Assembly (NCBI RefSeq): GCF_052115865.1
Contig: NZ_JBQKME010000001.1
Span: 1-64,000 of the forward strand
Direction of reading: 5' to 3'
DNA length: 64,000 nt
Source: Fundicoccus_A sp052115865
GTDB lineage: Bacteria; Bacillota; Bacilli; Lactobacillales; Aerococcaceae
Part shown: positions 25,203-35,043 of the stretch, one piece after another
How the letters are laid out: the number at the start of each line of letters is the position of its first letter
Numbering within the stretch: the first letter of the stretch is position 1
Notes under the pieces: model-generated
Database searches by the model: none
What the model saw: the letters and a program-made list of their open reading frames with translations, nothing else
Told to the model about the DNA's origin: nothing
Program-made: the position numbers and the translations under genes

Positions 25203-26825
25203 GTGGCTGAAAATAGAAAAAAATGGATTCAACAGCAAATAAAAGACAAACAGACATATTTAGGTATTGAATTAGGTTCAACTCGTATCAAATCAGTATT
25301 AGTTGCAAATGATTTCCAACCGATTGCAAGTGGAGAACATGAATGGGCGAATAGACTTGAAGATGGAGTGTGGACCTATTCTTTAACGGACATTTGGAAG
25401 GGTTTGCAGGAAAGCTATCGTAAAATGGCAGATCAAGTTAAAGAAAATTATCAAATGGAATTAACTGAAATAGGAGCCATGGGCTTTAGCGCCATGATGC
25501 ATGGTTATTTAGCTTTTGATCAAGATAACGAGCTACTTGTCCCGTTTCGAACTTGGCGAAATGCCATGACGGAAGAAGCTGAAAAGAAATTAACTCAAGC
25601 TTTCAATTTTAACATTCCTCAAAGGTGGAGTATCGCTCATCTTTATCAAGCCATGTTAAACCGAGAAGAACATTTAGATAAAATAGATTTTTTTACGACA
25701 TTGGCAGGATATGTCCATTGGCAATTGACGGAAGAAAAAGTTTTAGGTATCGGCGATGCTTCTGGTATGTTTCCTATTGATAGTCAAACGAAAGATTATG
25801 ATGAGCGGTATTTATTAGACTTTAAACAATTAGCCAAAGACGAAGGATTCGATCTTGACCTACAACAACTGCTTCCAACGGTTAAAGTTGCGGGTGAACT
25901 CGCAGGAACGCTGACCGAAAAAGGCGCTAAACTCTTAGACCCAACAGGCACGTTAAAGACTGGTATTCCGATTTGTGCTCCTGAAGGTGATGCAGGTACT
26001 GGGATGGTTGCCACCAATAGTGTCTTACCTCGGACTGGAAATGTGTCAGCTGGAACATCCGTTTTTGCCATGATTGTCCTAGAAGAAGCACTCAAAAATG
26101 TCCACCCTGAAATTGATATTGTAACAACCCCGACGGGCGAACAAGTTGCCATGGTTCATGCCAATAATTGTTCAACTGAAATTGACGCCTGGGTAAGGAT
26201 TTTCAAAGAATTTACGTCCCAATTAAATTTAGATATCGATCTTCCGACCATATATGCGGCCTTATTTAATACAAGCCGTGATGCTAATCCAGATGGGGGT
26301 GGCTTATTAGCTTATGGTTATCATTCTGGCGAAAATATTACCAAAATGCCAGTCGGACGACCACTTTTTGCACGGACACCTGATGCATCCTTTAACCTTG
26401 GAAACTTTATGCGAACGCAATTGTTAACCGCTTTTGGCGCCTTGCGAATTGGGATGACGATTTTAGAAGATGAGGCAGTTGAAATTGATCAGCTCGTGGC
26501 TCACGGTGGCATTTTCAAAACCCCTGAAATCGCACAAGAAATTCTTGCTGCTGCTATGAAAACACCTGTAACCGTTATGGAAACAGCTGGTGAAGGTGGC
26601 GCATGGGGAATGGCAGTCCTAGCTGCATACTTGAATAACAATTTAACTAACAAACCGCTATCACTGCCAAACTTCTTAACCCATCAAGTTTTCCAAGCCG
26701 ATAAAGGAGTTACGATCGAAGCGAGTCAAGCATCGATTGAAGGTTACGATGTCTTTATTCAAAGGTATCTAGAAGGTCTACCGATTGAAAAGTTAGCAGG
26801 CGAATTGTTGTACACAAATAATTAA
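25203..26825 (+). CDS. araB: L-ribulokinase
   Basis: 540 residues of the FGGY kinase family. It phosphorylates L-ribulose to L-ribulose 5-phosphate with ATP. The N-terminal nucleotide-binding motif YLGIELGSTRIKS is at about residues 19-31, a PEGDAGTGM segment is near 260 and the C-terminal GGIFKTPE and GEGGAWGMA motifs close the ATP site. GTG 25203 is the start: AGGAGG (25189-25194) precedes it by 8 bases, while the upstream GTG 25182 lies before that site and ATG 25199 is out of frame. First gene of the araB-D-A operon under the AraR-controlled promoter. Confidence 0.95.
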   Translation: MAENRKKWIQQQIKDKQTYLGIELGSTRIKSVLVANDFQPIASGEHEWANRLEDGVWTYSLTDIWKGLQESYRKMADQVKENYQMELTEIGAMGFSAMMHGYLAFDQDNELLVPFRTWRNAMTEEAEKKLTQAFNFNIPQRWSIAHLYQAMLNREEHLDKIDFFTTLAGYVHWQLTEEKVLGIGDASGMFPIDSQTKDYDERYLLDFKQLAKDEGFDLDLQQLLPTVKVAGELAGTLTEKGAKLLDPTGTLKTGIPICAPEGDAGTGMVATNSVLPRTGNVSAGTSVFAMIVLEEALKNVHPEIDIVTTPTGEQVAMVHANNCSTEIDAWVRIFKEFTSQLNLDIDLPTIYAALFNTSRDANPDGGGLLAYGYHSGENITKMPVGRPLFARTPDASFNLGNFMRTQLLTAFGALRIGMTILEDEAVEIDQLVAHGGIFKTPEIAQEILAAAMKTPVTVMETAGEGGAWGMAVLAAYLNNNLTNKPLSLPNFLTHQVFQADKGVTIEASQASIEGYDVFIQRYLEGLPIEKLAGELLYTNN

Positions 26826-26836
26826 GGAGTGAAAAG

Positions 26837-27538
26837 ATGTTAGAAGCACTGAAGGAAGCCGTTTTTAAAGCGAATTTAGAGTTACCCGAGCGCGGATTAA
26901 TTAAATATACCTGGGGAAACGTCTCAGCATTTGATCCAGAATCAGGCTACTTTGTGATTAAACCAAGTGGTGTTGACTACGATACCATGACGGCAGATGA
27001 TATGGTTGTTTTGGACTTAGATAACAACGTCATTGAAGGCGATTTAAGACCTTCATCGGATACCCCAACTCATGCCGTGATTTATAAAAACTATCCCGAT
27101 ATTCGATCCATTGTCCATACTCACTCACCTTGGGCAACCATTTGGGCGCAAGCAGGTTTAGATGTTCCAGCAATGGGAACAACTCATGCGGACACCTTTT
27201 ATGGAACCGTCCCTTGTGCACGATTCCTGACTCAAGAAGAAATTGAAACCGCCTACGAACACAATACCGGTGAATTAATCGTCAATACATTCAAAGAACG
27301 TAATTTAGATCCAATGGCGATTCCCGCTGTCCTCCTCCATGGACATGGACCTTTTACTTGGGGGAAGACGCCTGATGAAGCTGTTATGAACAGCGTTGTT
27401 CTAGAAGAAGTTTGCCGGATGAATTTTTATAGCCGCCAACTGAATATTTACGCTGAACCACTACCGCAAGCTATTTTAGACGTACATTATTTAAGAAAAC
27501 ATGGAAAAGATGCTTACTACGGTCAATCCAAAAAATAA
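26837..27538 (+). CDS. araD: L-ribulose-5-phosphate 4-epimerase
   Basis: A 233-residue class II aldolase-fold enzyme that converts L-ribulose 5-phosphate to D-xylulose 5-phosphate. Zinc ligands are visible as HTHSPWAT near residue 94 and HGHGPFTWG near 170, with the GNVSAFD phosphate-binding loop near residue 27 and TTHADTFYG near 116. It is 11 bases after araB, with AAGGAG 7 bases upstream of the ATG. Its product feeds the phosphoketolase or pentose-phosphate pathway. Confidence 0.96.
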   Translation: MLEALKEAVFKANLELPERGLIKYTWGNVSAFDPESGYFVIKPSGVDYDTMTADDMVVLDLDNNVIEGDLRPSSDTPTHAVIYKNYPDIRSIVHTHSPWATIWAQAGLDVPAMGTTHADTFYGTVPCARFLTQEEIETAYEHNTGELIVNTFKERNLDPMAIPAVLLHGHGPFTWGKTPDEAVMNSVVLEEVCRMNFYSRQLNIYAEPLPQAILDVHYLRKHGKDAYYGQSKK

Positions 27539-27564
27539 ATATCAATGATGAGGAGCCTATGCTT

Positions 27565-28989
27565 ATGCTAAAAAATACAGAAAAAGAATTTTGGTTTGTT
27601 GTTGGATCACAAGACTTATACGGTGATGAAGCCTTAAAACAGGTAAAGCAAAATGCAGAAAAAATAACTGCTAGCCTGAATGAAACAGAAAATTTACCTT
27701 ATTCAATCAAATTACAAGATATCGCAGTCTCAGCGGCATCCATCACAAAAGTCATGAAGGAAGCAAATTATAATGACAAGGTTGCAGGTGTAATTACTTG
27801 GATGCATACCTTTTCACCAGCAAAACTTTGGATTAGGGGAACACAATTGCTCCATAAACCATTATTACATCTATCCACACAAGTAAACCAAGCCATTCCA
27901 TGGGATACCATTGACATGGACTATATGAATCTACATCAATCCGCTCACGGTGACCGTGAATACGGCTATATCAATGCTCGCCTAAAGAAACACAATAAAG
28001 TGTTGGTTGGCTATTACGAAGATGAAAAGATTCAAAAACAAATTGCAGCATGGATGGATACAGCCGTGGCTTATGAAGAAGGCTTTAACATCAAAGTAGC
28101 ACGATTTGGTGACAATATGCGTGATGTAGCAGTAACAGATGGTGATAAAATTGAAGCTCAAATTCAATTAGGTTGGACAGTAGATTATTTTGGAATTGGT
28201 GATTTAGTTGAAGTGATAAACCAAGTTACAGATGAAGAAGTTGATACACTCTTTGACCAATACAAAGAACTCTATGATTTCGATTACGGTAATTATGAAA
28301 AAGAAAATTGGGAATCCGCAGTTAAAGTCCAGGCCCGCTATGAAATTGCTCTAAAAAACTTTTTAGACGCAGGAGGCTATACTGCTTTTACGACCAACTT
28401 CCAAGACTTACATGGAATGCAACAATTACCTGGTCTAGCTGTTCAACGCCTAATGGCAGAAGGCTATGGTTTTGCAGGAGAAGGAGATTGGAAAACAGCC
28501 GCCTTATCGCGTCAATTAAAAGTCATGTCCCATAATCAAAATACAGGCTTTATGGAAGACTACACTTATGAATTGACCCCTGGCCAAGAAGCTATTTTAC
28601 AGTCACACATGTTAGAAGTTGACCCAACACTGGCCAACAACAAACCGAAAATCGTCGTTAATCCACTTTCAATTGGTGACCGTCAAGATCCAGCACGCTT
28701 AGTCTTCGATGGTAAAGCAGGAGATGGTGTGGTTGTTTCTCTCGCTGATTTTGGTACCCACTTTAAACTCTTAGTCAATGAAGTTGAAGCCTTTGAGCCA
28801 ACAACCAAAGCGCCAAAACTTCCGGTGGCTCGTGTACTTTGGAAAGTAAAACCAAACTTCCACGATGGCGTTAAAGCATGGATTGAAGCAGGTGGCGGCC
28901 ACCATACGGTTGTTTCACTGAATGTCAACACTGACCAAATTTTAACTTGGGCCAAGTTGACCGGCTTAGAGGTTACATTAATCAAATAA
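27565..28989 (+). CDS. araA: L-arabinose isomerase
   Basis: About 474 residues, the normal family length. It converts L-arabinose to L-ribulose in the cytoplasm and needs a divalent metal. Recognisable are WMHTFSPAKLWIRG (about 85-98), the metal and substrate region TTNFQDLHGMQQLPGLAVQRLMAEGYGFAGEGDW (about 277-310) and the C-terminal GGGHHT with paired histidines. ATG 27565 gives better spacing (9 bases) to AGGAG 27551-27555 than ATG 27559. The gene order B-D-A with hydrolases downstream shows that arabinose released from arabinan enters here. Confidence 0.97.
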   Translation: MLKNTEKEFWFVVGSQDLYGDEALKQVKQNAEKITASLNETENLPYSIKLQDIAVSAASITKVMKEANYNDKVAGVITWMHTFSPAKLWIRGTQLLHKPLLHLSTQVNQAIPWDTIDMDYMNLHQSAHGDREYGYINARLKKHNKVLVGYYEDEKIQKQIAAWMDTAVAYEEGFNIKVARFGDNMRDVAVTDGDKIEAQIQLGWTVDYFGIGDLVEVINQVTDEEVDTLFDQYKELYDFDYGNYEKENWESAVKVQARYEIALKNFLDAGGYTAFTTNFQDLHGMQQLPGLAVQRLMAEGYGFAGEGDWKTAALSRQLKVMSHNQNTGFMEDYTYELTPGQEAILQSHMLEVDPTLANNKPKIVVNPLSIGDRQDPARLVFDGKAGDGVVVSLADFGTHFKLLVNEVEAFEPTTKAPKLPVARVLWKVKPNFHDGVKAWIEAGGGHHTVVSLNVNTDQILTWAKLTGLEVTLIK

Positions 28990-29023
28990 ATATCAGCCAT
29001 AATAATCAAATAGGAGTAATTAA

Positions 29024-31279
29024 ATGAAATGGACAGCAACCAATCACATTACACTAACAGACCCCTATTTAGTGAATGCTGAACAAAAGTTACTGGACTA
29101 CTTATTAAGTTTTGACGAAGATAAATTACTATACGAGTTTTACCAAGTGGCTCAACTAGAAGCCCCTACTTCAACCGGTTATCAAGGTTGGGAACGCAGT
29201 GATTTAATCAATTTTAGAGGGCATTTCCCAGGTCACTATTTATCAGCCGCAGCACTCGCTTTTAAAGCCAGTGATGACCAAGCTATACAAAATAAACTCG
29301 AGCAGAAATTAGAAAATATGGTCAAGCAATTAGGTCATATTCAAGAAGCATATGCTGCCATTAATCCTGCTAGTGCAGGCTATCTATCTGCATTTACTGA
29401 AGCATCTTTAGATGCCGTTGAAGGCATTCCAGCGCCAGCAAATCAAGCTGAAAACAATCTAGTCCCTTGGTATATCCTCCACAAGGTTTTAGCTGGATTG
29501 TTGGATGTGCATGAGGTATTTATTCAAAAAAATGATGCTTTAAGTCAATTAGCTCTTGAGATTGCGACTCGCTTTGGGGATTACATTTACAAGCGGATGA
29601 TGCGGCTAAAAGATAAACAGCTGATGTTACAAATTGAGTATGGTGGTATGAATGATGCGCTCTATCGCTTATTTACTTTTAGTAAAAATCCAAATCATCA
29701 TACAGCAGCGACTTATTTTGATGAAGTAGAGCTTTTTAAAGCCTTAGCTAGAGGGGAAGATGTCTTAGCTGGCAAGCATGCCAATACTATGATTCCTAAG
29801 TTTCTAGGTGCACTTAGTCATTACGAGACGACTGAAAATCCAGAGGAGATGTATTTAACAGCAGCGATTAACTTCTGGGATATTGTAATCAACCACCATA
29901 CATACGCAACGGGTGGTAATAGCCAAAGTGAGCATTTTCATCTAGCAGATGAACTTTATCATGATGCAGCTATTCGTGTGGGTGATTGTACATGTGAAAC
30001 ATGTAACACTCATAATATGTTGAAACTCACGCGACGACTTTATCAATTGACTCACGATAGCAAGTATCTCGATTATTACGAACGGACTTACATTAACGCC
30101 ATTTTAGCATCACAAAACCCAGAAACAGGTATGATGATGTATTTCCAGCCGATGGATGCGGGCTATAACAAAGTCTACAACCGCCCTTATGATGAATTTT
30201 GGTGTTGTACAGGCACAGGTATCGAAAGTTTTGCTAAATTAAGCGACACTTTCTATTTCAGTGATGAAGATACACTCTTTATCAATAGTTATTTTTCTAA
30301 CCAATTACATTTAGCAAAAGCCAATTTATTACTAAACCTACAATCAAATGCCGATTTTAGCCAAATAAATATCACTGCCACTGCCATTGATTCTAATCAG
30401 CCCATATTAATTCAAGAATTGGCTTTTAGAATCCCGAACTGGTCACAGAAGACAAGGATTGAAGTTGATGGCCAAGGTCAGGAAGTTTCAAATGAGGCAG
30501 ATTTTATTTTTGTTGCACTGGGTAAGGAAATCCAGCTGTCATTTGATCCTCAGCTTCAATTCGAAGCGACACCAGATAATCCAAATTATGGTGCATTAGT
30601 TTATGGACCCTTTGTATTAGCTAGTCGCTTAGGTAATGAAGCCATGGATGCGGATAATCCTAATGGGATATTAGTTCGTGTAGGTACAAAATTAGATTAT
30701 TTAGAAACGGATATTATCGTTGAAAAAGAAGACTGGTTAAGTGACATAAAGCCTATTGAGAGCGAAAAATATTCAATGGCTTTTGAACTCAAGGCTAGCA
30801 ACCAGCATGTCGAATTTGTTCCCTATTATCAAATTCATGATGAGCGTTATGGAATTTACCATCTTTATTTAACTGCAGCAAACAATAAACAAAAAAATGG
30901 GAAATCGGATCAAATTGTCGATTCGCTCAATAATTTTGATCATAACAATAGTGAGTTTGCTAAAGGTTTAGAATTCAACCATTCATTTATTGCAACAAAA
31001 GAAGGCAAAAACTATCGTATCGCAGAAGACAATGGTTGGTTCGCTTATGATTTTGGAAAGCTTAAGAGTCCAGTTAATAAAGTTCGTTTCGTTTTCCATC
31101 AAGAAGACCTAAATAAAGAATTGCAGTTAACGATTAATGATAAGCGTTATTCAATAGCAGTTGAAGGACTAAATGCAGAGGTATTTATTGAAAAAGAAAT
31201 TGAAATTGAAGAGGCAGGCGAATTGTCTATTCGTTTTGGAGCTGGCGTAGGAATTTTTGGTATATATTTATTAGGATAG
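29024..31279 (+). CDS. GH127/GH146 beta-L-arabinofuranosidase-like hydrolase
   Basis: A 751-residue cytoplasmic protein, an (alpha/alpha)6 catalytic domain followed by beta-sandwich domains. The zinc-cysteine catalytic centre typical of GH127/146 is complete: CETC with Glu 325 and Cys 327, and WCCTGTG with Cys 394 and 395, one of which is the nucleophile in the family. The N-terminal segment GHFPGHYLSAAALA is also conserved. Family members release beta-L-arabinofuranose from plant glycans such as arabinan or RG-I side chains and glycoproteins. It lies 34 bases after araA. I cannot separate GH127 from GH146 by eye. Confidence 0.9.
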   Translation: MKWTATNHITLTDPYLVNAEQKLLDYLLSFDEDKLLYEFYQVAQLEAPTSTGYQGWERSDLINFRGHFPGHYLSAAALAFKASDDQAIQNKLEQKLENMVKQLGHIQEAYAAINPASAGYLSAFTEASLDAVEGIPAPANQAENNLVPWYILHKVLAGLLDVHEVFIQKNDALSQLALEIATRFGDYIYKRMMRLKDKQLMLQIEYGGMNDALYRLFTFSKNPNHHTAATYFDEVELFKALARGEDVLAGKHANTMIPKFLGALSHYETTENPEEMYLTAAINFWDIVINHHTYATGGNSQSEHFHLADELYHDAAIRVGDCTCETCNTHNMLKLTRRLYQLTHDSKYLDYYERTYINAILASQNPETGMMMYFQPMDAGYNKVYNRPYDEFWCCTGTGIESFAKLSDTFYFSDEDTLFINSYFSNQLHLAKANLLLNLQSNADFSQINITATAIDSNQPILIQELAFRIPNWSQKTRIEVDGQGQEVSNEADFIFVALGKEIQLSFDPQLQFEATPDNPNYGALVYGPFVLASRLGNEAMDADNPNGILVRVGTKLDYLETDIIVEKEDWLSDIKPIESEKYSMAFELKASNQHVEFVPYYQIHDERYGIYHLYLTAANNKQKNGKSDQIVDSLNNFDHNNSEFAKGLEFNHSFIATKEGKNYRIAEDNGWFAYDFGKLKSPVNKVRFVFHQEDLNKELQLTINDKRYSIAVEGLNAEVFIEKEIEIEEAGELSIRFGAGVGIFGIYLLG

Positions 31280-31292
31280 GAGATTAGAATTC

Positions 31293-32237
31293 ATGATTTA
31301 CAACAAGCCCTTTGTCATTGAACGGGCAGACCCTTGGGTTTATAAGCATACAGACGGTTATTACTATTTCACTGGTTCCGTGCCAGGTTATCAATCGATT
31401 GAAGTGAGACGAGCAAAACAAATCAATGATTTAGAAGAAAATGCTGAAATTGTTACGGTTTGGCAAGCTCATGACACAGGATTACAAAGTGAATTAATTT
31501 GGGCACCTGAGATTCATTTTATTAATGGCAGTTGGTATATCTATTTTGCAGCAAGTGATCATCCACATATTCGCGATCAACACCACCATCACCGGATGTT
31601 TGTGATTAGCAATGATTCGCCTAATCCATTAGAAGGTGAATGGGAAGAAAAGGGGCAAGTGAAGACCCAATTTGAAAGTTTTTCGTTAGATGCGACCGTC
31701 TTTAATTTGAATAATCGTTTGTACTATGTGTGGGCACAATTAGACCCGCGTATCCCTGGGAATTCCAATTTGTATATTTCAGAAATGGAAAATCCGTGGA
31801 CATTAAAAGGGAAGCAAACCTTATTGTCGATTCCGGAATATGACTGGGAAAAGCAAATTTATCTAGTTAATGAAGGGCCTGCTGTGATTATTCGCAATAA
31901 TAAGGTGTTCATCAGCTATTCTGGCAGTGCAACTGATGAAAATTATGCGATGGGCTTATTGTGGGCGGATGTGGACAGTGATTTATTGGATGGTTATTCT
32001 TGGCATAAGAGTCCTGATCCAGTGTTTGTTACATCTGAGAAAAATCAAGCCTTTGGTCCGGGGCATAATTCTTTTACCAAATCAGAAGATGATGCACATG
32101 ATGTTTTAATTTATCATGCTCGACCTGAAGCGAATAAGACGGGCGATCCTTTAGCCAATCCTAACCGTCATGCCTTTGCTAAGGTATTTACTTGGGATGA
32201 AGAAGGGTTTCCAAAGTTTGGTGAAGCTGGCGAATAA
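31293..32237 (+). CDS. GH43 alpha-L-arabinofuranosidase-like hydrolase, cytoplasmic
   Basis: A 314-residue single-domain five-bladed propeller without a signal peptide. RADPWVYKHTDGYYYFTGS near residue 11 gives the base Asp, SLDATVFN near 134 the second Asp, and NEGPAVI near 191 the acid Glu; a GPGHNS near 255 closes the site. The sequence resembles the subgroup of exo-acting alpha-L-arabinofuranosidases (such as GH43 subfamily 26) active on arabino-oligosaccharides. It is 13 bases after the GH127 gene and part of the ara-hydrolase operon. Confidence 0.87.
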   Translation: MIYNKPFVIERADPWVYKHTDGYYYFTGSVPGYQSIEVRRAKQINDLEENAEIVTVWQAHDTGLQSELIWAPEIHFINGSWYIYFAASDHPHIRDQHHHHRMFVISNDSPNPLEGEWEEKGQVKTQFESFSLDATVFNLNNRLYYVWAQLDPRIPGNSNLYISEMENPWTLKGKQTLLSIPEYDWEKQIYLVNEGPAVIIRNNKVFISYSGSATDENYAMGLLWADVDSDLLDGYSWHKSPDPVFVTSEKNQAFGPGHNSFTKSEDDAHDVLIYHARPEANKTGDPLANPNRHAFAKVFTWDEEGFPKFGEAGE

Positions 32238-32272
32238 ATTCATATAGAATTCAAACATTAGAGGAGAAATAA

Positions 32273-33721
32273 ATGAATAAAGTAATTGATTTAAACAAAA
32301 AAGGACCCGAAATTAGCAAGTATATTTATGGACATTTTTCAGAACATTTAGGCCGTTGTATTTATGAAGGTTACTGGGTGGGCGAAGATGAAGAAGAGAT
32401 AGAACATGTGAATGGGATTCGCCAAGATGTCGTTCGTGCTTTAAGAGAAATCGATATTCCGGTTTTAAGATGGCCAGGTGGTTGTTTTGCGGATGAGTAT
32501 CATTGGAAGGATGGTGTTGGCCCTCGTGAAGACCGTCAAGCCATTGTGAATACCCACTGGGGTGGTGTTACAGAATCCAACCATTTTGGTACTCATGAAT
32601 TTTTTGAGCTCGTTCGTCAACTAGGAACAGAAGCTTATATTAACGGAAACGTTGGTAGCGGTAGTGTATCAGAAATGCAAGAATGGGTTGAATACATGAC
32701 AATGGATGGCGAATCGCCGATGTCCAACTGGCGCCGTCAAAACGGTCAAGATGAACCTTGGAAAGTGAAGTTTTTCGGAGTGGGTAACGAAAGCTGGGGT
32801 TGTGGTGGAAATATGCGCCCTGAATATTACTCTGACTTATATAACCGCTATCAGACTTATGTCCGTCAATACAGTGATGACAAATTATATAAAATTGCTT
32901 GTGGCCCTAATATTGATGACTACAATTGGATGGAAATCTTGATGCGCTATTCTACCCGCTTTATGGATGGAATTAGCTTGCACCACTATGCCCTAACAGG
33001 ACCATGGGAAGATAAAGGTCCTGCGACTGATTTCCCTGTTGAACATTGGGATTCTCTCATTACCAGTGCTTACAAAATGGATGAATTTATTACCAACCAC
33101 AGTGCCATTATGGATAAATACGATCCTGACCGCCGTGTTGACTTAATTGTCGATGAGTGGGGAAGCTGGTTGGCTGTTGAGCCAGGGACGAATCCAGGCT
33201 TTTTATACCAACAAAATACGATTCGTGATGCCATGGTAGCTGCCATTACCTTAAACATTTTCCATAAACACGCAGGCCGCGTCCATATGGCTAATATTGC
33301 ACAGACAGTGAATGTTTTACAAGCCATGATTTTAACAGAAGGCAAAGAAATGATTAAAACACCAAGTTTTTATGTTTTCTACCTTTATAAATACCATCAA
33401 GATGCGGTTGAAATCGAAACGCATGTTGATCGCAATGATCCACTGACCTATACCTTATCTGAAAAAGATGGTGTCTTAACCTTAAGTTTATGTAACTATT
33501 CAATGGATGAAGCTCAAGACTTATCCTTAACCATCGAGCAGTTAGGCGAACTCGTGTCGGCTGAATACATTGTGGGTCAACATAATGATGACCACAATAC
33601 CTTTGAACAACCAGACAATATCCAGTTATTGGATTTTGACCAATATGATCTATCAAACGATAATTTAAAAGTAACAGCACCACCAATGTCTGTTATAAGT
33701 ATAAGAGCCAAAATCAAATAA
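32273..33721 (+). CDS. GH51 alpha-L-arabinofuranosidase, type 1
   Basis: 482 residues, a TIM barrel plus C-terminal beta domain. It cuts terminal alpha-L-arabinofuranosyl groups by a retaining mechanism. The acid/base Glu is in GVGNESWGCGG near residue 172 and the nucleophile Glu in LIVDEWGSW near 294; RWPGGCFADEYHWKDGVGPRE is the classic GH51 block near 64-84. No signal peptide, so intracellular, as for other bacterial GH51 enzymes. It differs strongly from the two near-identical GH51 copies at 35044 and 58227 and represents a separate subgroup. Confidence 0.94.
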   Translation: MNKVIDLNKKGPEISKYIYGHFSEHLGRCIYEGYWVGEDEEEIEHVNGIRQDVVRALREIDIPVLRWPGGCFADEYHWKDGVGPREDRQAIVNTHWGGVTESNHFGTHEFFELVRQLGTEAYINGNVGSGSVSEMQEWVEYMTMDGESPMSNWRRQNGQDEPWKVKFFGVGNESWGCGGNMRPEYYSDLYNRYQTYVRQYSDDKLYKIACGPNIDDYNWMEILMRYSTRFMDGISLHHYALTGPWEDKGPATDFPVEHWDSLITSAYKMDEFITNHSAIMDKYDPDRRVDLIVDEWGSWLAVEPGTNPGFLYQQNTIRDAMVAAITLNIFHKHAGRVHMANIAQTVNVLQAMILTEGKEMIKTPSFYVFYLYKYHQDAVEIETHVDRNDPLTYTLSEKDGVLTLSLCNYSMDEAQDLSLTIEQLGELVSAEYIVGQHNDDHNTFEQPDNIQLLDFDQYDLSNDNLKVTAPPMSVISIRAKIK

Positions 33722-33754
33722 ATATCACTGCAAAAAACGAAAAAGGAGTAAATA

Positions 33755-35023
33755 ATGAAAAAACATCTATCTTATGCTCCCACACCGCCAATGGGCTGGA
33801 ATTCTTGGGATTGTTTTGGAGCATCCGTAAGAGAAGAGGAAGTAAAGGCGCATGCAGATGTCATGGCTGACAAGTTGTCAGCCTATGGTTGGGAATATGT
33901 GGTAGTGGATATCCAGTGGAGTGAACCTGAGGCGTCTTCGACACGTTACAATGACTTTTATCCTTTAAATATGGATGAGTATTCACGGTTAATTCCGGCT
34001 GAAAATCGTTTTCCGTCTGCTAAAGACGGAAACGGCTTTAAGCCTTTGGGCGATTATATCCATGCCAAAGGATTGAAGTTTGGCATTCATATGATGCGCG
34101 GAATCCCGCGTCAAGCAGTCCATCAAAATACGGCACTTAAAGGTACAGACAAAAGAGCCCGTGACATCGCTTTGAATAATATTTGCCCTTGGAATTCGGA
34201 TATGTATGGGGTAAATGTGGATATGCCAGAAGGGCAGTTATACTATGATTCATTAATCGAATTATATGCTTCATGGGGTGTAGATTTTATTAAGGTAGAT
34301 GATATTGCTGATTCAAAAATCTATCATGATGCACATAAAAAAGAAATTGCAGCAATTCAAAAAGCAATCCAAAAAGTTGGCAGACCAATGGTGTTATCCT
34401 TATCACCCGGCCCTGCTGCTTTGAAAAATGGTACTTTTTTCCAAGACCACGCTAATATGTGGCGCTTAACAGATGATTTTTGGGATCATTGGGATGCCTT
34501 ATATCATATGTTTGACCGTACAGCAGAATGGGCACCTTATGTTCGGCCTGGCAATTGGCCGGATTGTGACATGTTGCCTCTTGGCCATATCGGGATTCGA
34601 GCCGTTGATGGTGGTGGTGGAGATAATTGGACACGCTTTACTCAAAATGAGCAATACTTATTAATGAGTTTATGGACTATATTCGGCTCGCCTTTAATGT
34701 TTGGAGGTACTTTACCAGACATTGATGACTTTACTTTAAAATTGTTAACGAATACATCCGTTCTACAAATGTACCATCAAATTGTTGAAAGAAGACAAAT
34801 ACATCGTGAGGCTGAATGGATCGTATGGGAAGCTCAATCGGAAACAGACACTTACTATGCTTTCTTCAATGTAAGTGACTATAAAATGCCTATTCCTGAG
34901 GAATTGAAGGCTTTAGTTGAAGGTAATAGTATAGAAGACTTATGGCATGGAACAACAAATTTGAAAGATGAGGCATGGATGGTTCCGAGTCATGGAGTCT
35001 TGTTGGGGCAAGTGAACGACTAG
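33755..35023 (+). CDS. GH27 hydrolase, probable beta-L-arabinopyranosidase or alpha-galactosidase
   Basis: 422 residues, TIM barrel with a C-terminal beta domain, no signal peptide. PPMGWNSWDCFG at residues 11-22 is the GH27 opening. The nucleophile Asp is in FIKVDDIAD near residue 190 and the acid/base Asp in WRLTDDFWD near 243. The sugar-binding pair that reads DDCW in alpha-galactosidases is DIQW here (Asp 52, Ile 53); an Asp-to-Ile change at this site is associated with beta-L-arabinopyranosidase activity in the family. Given the arabinan context I favour arabinopyranosidase. It is 33 bases after GH51 and in the same operon. Confidence 0.85.
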   Translation: MKKHLSYAPTPPMGWNSWDCFGASVREEEVKAHADVMADKLSAYGWEYVVVDIQWSEPEASSTRYNDFYPLNMDEYSRLIPAENRFPSAKDGNGFKPLGDYIHAKGLKFGIHMMRGIPRQAVHQNTALKGTDKRARDIALNNICPWNSDMYGVNVDMPEGQLYYDSLIELYASWGVDFIKVDDIADSKIYHDAHKKEIAAIQKAIQKVGRPMVLSLSPGPAALKNGTFFQDHANMWRLTDDFWDHWDALYHMFDRTAEWAPYVRPGNWPDCDMLPLGHIGIRAVDGGGGDNWTRFTQNEQYLLMSLWTIFGSPLMFGGTLPDIDDFTLKLLTNTSVLQMYHQIVERRQIHREAEWIVWEAQSETDTYYAFFNVSDYKMPIPEELKALVEGNSIEDLWHGTTNLKDEAWMVPSHGVLLGQVND

Positions 35024-35043
35024 AGAGGAGAAGTAAATAGCAG

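Noticed and set aside
27533..33727. AAATAAATATCA recurs just after the stop codons of araD (27533), araA (28984) and one GH51 gene (33716).
   Set aside because: The same string also occurs inside the GH127 gene and near the end of the GNAT gene; in an A+T-rich genome with TAA stops this is likely chance.
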